Assembly: GCF_020622345.1 (NCBI RefSeq)
Contig: NZ_JACNMO010000004.1
Coordinates: 186,001-250,000, forward strand
DNA length: 64,000 nt
Source of the DNA: Roseobacter weihaiensis
Lineage (GTDB): Bacteria > Pseudomonadota > Alphaproteobacteria > Rhodobacterales > Rhodobacteraceae
Reading direction: 5' to 3'
The translations under genes were made by a program, and so were the position numbers. Of this stretch, positions 62,191 through 64,000 are shown piece by piece. Numbering within the stretch: position 1 is the first letter of the stretch; each line of letters opens with the position of its first letter. A model generated the notes under the pieces. That model had not been told where the DNA came from, ran no database searches, and was given only the letters and a program-made list of their open reading frames with translations.

Positions 62191-62544
62191 GTGTCAGAGG
62201 AGCTGTCGCTGCCAATCAAGCGCATTTCATCCCATGGCCCTTTTGAGACCGATGCTGGCTGGTACCGCGCGGTTATTGCCGATGGGCGGGTTCATGCCTC
62301 CGGCACCGTGTGGCAGGGTGAGACGGTTGCAGCGCAATGCACCGCTGCCCCGCGCGCCCCATCGAGACAGTGTTGACAAAGCCTGGATGCGGGTGTGCCG
62401 CAGGTCGCGGATTTTGAAGCCTGCAAACCGCCCTTGCGCCGGGCTTTCGTGGACCGTCCGACCACGGCCACGATGATCGAATGCGGCTTGATCGACCCGC
62501 GGTACCGCATCAAGATCGAAGGGGCCGCCCTTCTGCCGGAATAA
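62191..62544 (+). pseudogene. RidA (YjgF/YER057c)-family gene, frameshifted
   Basis: The first segment reads IKRISSHGPFETDAGWYRAV...VHASGT, the RidA N-terminus, then goes out of frame near 62330. ETVLTKPG appears in a second frame, and FVDRPTTATMIECGLIDPRYRIKIEGA, the RidA C-terminal signature, in a third, ending at TAA 62544. RidA proteins remove reactive enamines. At least two frameshifts and a small deletion make it non-functional. The start is approximate. Confidence 0.72.
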
Positions 62545-62625
62545 GCGCGGCAAAGCGCGCATCTATCTGGACGTTTCGACAGCAATCGGCCATATGTCAT
62601 ACATGAGTGCGACTGGAGAAAACCC

Positions 62626-63009
62626 ATGGGCCTACTGACCTCAATCTTGCGCGCCGTCACCTGGTGGAACGGGCAAACGCTCAACACACAGCTTTGGACC
62701 TGGCGCAATGGCATCAAGGTCGGCGAAGACAGCCAGGGCAATGTCTTTTACGAGACCAAGGACAAATCCCGCCGCTGGGTGATTTTCAACGGGGAGGCAG
62801 AAGCCAGCCGGGTTGATCCTGACTGGCATGGCTGGCTGCACCATACTTGGGACGCCCCACCAACCGACGCACCGTTGACGCATAAACCCTGGCAAAAGCC
62901 GCATCAGGAAAACCTGACCGGCACGGCACTCGCCTATGCGCCCAAGGGCTCCATCCGGCGCGCCGAGCCGGAACCGCGTCGCGATTATGAGGCCTGGACG
63001 CCGGAGTAG
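62626..63009 (+). CDS. NDUFA12-like complex I accessory subunit
   Basis: A 127-residue protein of the NDUFA12/B17.2 family, found in alphaproteobacterial and mitochondrial complex [28 protein letters not shown] and [15 protein letters not shown] are diagnostic. No membrane segment. GGAGAAAACCC precedes the ATG. It is followed by mlaD after 5 bp. Confidence 0.92.
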   Translation: MGLLTSILRAVTWWNGQTLNTQLWTWRNGIKVGEDSQGNVFYETKDKSRRWVIFNGEAEASRVDPDWHGWLHHTWDAPPTDAPLTHKPWQKPHQENLTGTALAYAPKGSIRRAEPEPRRDYEAWTPE

Positions 63010-63014
63010 TAGAT

Positions 63015-63464
63015 ATGTCTGAACACACGACTGAAGTCTTGGTGGGTGCCGGAGTGCTGGCGGCGGCAATTGCCTTTGTTGTTTATGCGGGGCAGGTGTC
63101 CGGCTTTTCCGGCGGCGGGTCTGCCACCTATCCGCTGGAGGCGAGCTTCCGCAGCCTCGAAGGGGTCAGTGTCGGGACGGATGTGCGCCTCGCAGGCGTC
63201 AAGGTCGGCTCTGTGGCGGATGTGACGCTGAACGCAGAAACCTACCGCGCGGACACCACCGTTGCCCTCAACACCGGCATCGAAATTCCCGATGACAGCG
63301 CAATCATTATCTCCTCCGAAGGCCTGCTGGGCGGTAACTTTGTTGAGATTGTTCCCGGTGGATCGCCGTTTTTCTTTGAGCCAGGCGACCGGATCGAAGA
63401 CACCCAAGGGGCCGTCAGCCTTGTCTCTCTGCTGCTGAAATTCGTGAGCGGGTCGTCTGAATGA
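63015..63464 (+). CDS. mlaD: MlaD, phospholipid-transport MCE protein
   Basis: 149 residues: one N-terminal membrane helix (VLVGAGVLAAAIAFVVYAG) and one MCE domain (about 38-118; LEGVSVGTDVRLAGVKVGSV). It is the periplasmic hexameric ring of the Mla lipid system. The other mla genes are not adjacent. Its stop overlaps the next gene's start (ATGA). Confidence 0.9.
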   Translation: MSEHTTEVLVGAGVLAAAIAFVVYAGQVSGFSGGGSATYPLEASFRSLEGVSVGTDVRLAGVKVGSVADVTLNAETYRADTTVALNTGIEIPDDSAIIISSEGLLGGNFVEIVPGGSPFFFEPGDRIEDTQGAVSLVSLLLKFVSGSSE

Positions 63465-63826
63465 TCCTACGCGCCTTTCTGGTGGCACTGGCGCTTTGGG
63501 CCCCGCTGCAAGTCACCGCCCAACAGGCGGTGACCGAAGCGACCGGGGCACAGCTGCGCGGCATCGACCGGATCAGCGGTGAGGTTTTTGAGGTTATTCT
63601 GCCCTCCGGCCAGACGGCAAATCTGGAGCGGATCACGATTAAGCTGAACGCCTGCCGCTATCCTGTGGGCAACCCGGCGGGAGACGCGTTTGCGGCACTG
63701 GAGATTGCCGACAGACAGTCCGGCGCGCAGCTGTTTTCGGGATGGATGATTGCCTCTTCGCCAGCGCTTTCGGCCATGGATCACCCCCGCTACGACATCT
63801 GGGTCATGCGGTGCACCACCTCCTGA
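63461..63826 (+). CDS. DUF2155-domain exported protein
   Basis: 121 residues with a signal peptide (cleavage near VTAQQA). The DUF2155 core has IDRISGEVFEVILPSG, ACRYP and FSGWMIASSPALSAMDHPRYDIWVMRC. Function unknown. It is coupled to mlaD by 4 bp; in other Rhodobacteraceae this gene also neighbours the NDUFA12-like gene and aat. Its 3' end overlaps the convergent aat by 37 bp. Confidence 0.88.
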   Translation: MILRAFLVALALWAPLQVTAQQAVTEATGAQLRGIDRISGEVFEVILPSGQTANLERITIKLNACRYPVGNPAGDAFAALEIADRQSGAQLFSGWMIASSPALSAMDHPRYDIWVMRCTTS

Positions 63827-64000
63827 GGGGTGCGCAGCGGCGGGTTCGAAAAACTGGCAGGACGGCTGCGCGCGATCCGCAGTTCTTTGTGATAGGCCGC
63901 GCGGCTGATCTCAATCGCCCCAAGAGAAGCCAGATGATCGGTCAGAAACTGGGTATCAAACAGAATGAACCCCCCGTCGAGCAACCGGTCCACCAGACAG
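63790..64000 (-). CDS. aat: Leucyl/phenylalanyl-tRNA-protein transferase, partial (C-terminal end)
   Basis: About 70 residues of the C-terminus lie in the window; the frame is open to base 64000. CLVDRLLDGGFILFDTQFLTDHLASLGA is the diagnostic Aat motif. The enzyme adds Leu or Phe to N-terminal Arg/Lys for N-end-rule degradation, which is linked to Clp proteases. Confidence 0.9.
   Translation of the reverse strand, partial: CLVDRLLDGGFILFDTQFLTDHLASLGAIEISRAAYHKELRIARSRPASFSNPPLRTPQEVVHRMTQMS

Overview
The window looks like a chromosomal segment of a marine alphaproteobacterium of the Rhodobacteraceae (Roseobacter group). This rests on protein content: a complete beta-hydroxyaspartate cycle operon, a linked Entner-Doudoroff and glycogen operon, NDUFA12-like, MlaD and DUF2155 genes beside aat, and ClpP-ClpX. 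Coding density is high and most genes sit in tightly overlapping operons. I saw no rRNA, tRNA, CRISPR array or prophage.

Layout. 1-782: the end of a formate dehydrogenase operon (cytochrome b subunit plus a 41-residue membrane peptide). 798-7064: a GntR/FCD regulator, the IclR regulator bhcR and divergent bhcABCD, which turn glyoxylate and glycine into oxaloacetate without carbon loss. 7287-16555: a nine-kilobase, one-direction cluster encoding a membrane-anchored Ser/Thr kinase, an FHA protein, a PP2C phosphatase, three P-loop GTPase-like proteins (one large and dynamin-like), a Roadblock-like protein and an unknown protein. I recognise the parts but not the combination, and it is my best candidate for an undescribed system. 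16662-21769: an alpha/beta hydrolase, then glpR and divergent glpD-glpK. 21967-39662: gap-edd-eda-fructokinase-glgP-glgB-glgC-glgA-glgX-malQ-pgm, probably one long operon behind a perfect LacI-type palindrome; it joins glycogen synthesis and breakdown to the Entner-Doudoroff pathway. 39652-52494: a galactoside regulon (substrate-binding protein, two permeases, alpha-galactosidase, beta-galactosidase, SDR dehydrogenase, lactonase, KDGal kinase and KDPGal aldolase on the minus strand; IclR regulator and ABC ATPase on the plus strand), with a MmcQ/YjbR gene inserted between the permeases.

52495-56477 is a scar region. It holds an IS110-family transposase with a leader that may encode a bridge RNA, an inverted second copy of part of that leader, and the wreckage of a zinc uptake locus: zur, znuC, znuB and znuA are all recognisable but broken by frameshifts, stops and deletions, and the shared Zur box has lost one half-site. 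56571-64000 returns to ordinary chromosome: a Tat-exported PhoX phosphatase, a photolyase-like FAD protein with an unusual domain order, clpP, clpX, a broken RidA-family gene, an NDUFA12-like gene, mlaD, a DUF2155 gene and the end of aat.

Starts were moved inward from the longest possible frame wherever a ribosome binding site, an overlap or the family's usual N-terminus supported it. Function calls come from motifs read by eye; no database search was run.
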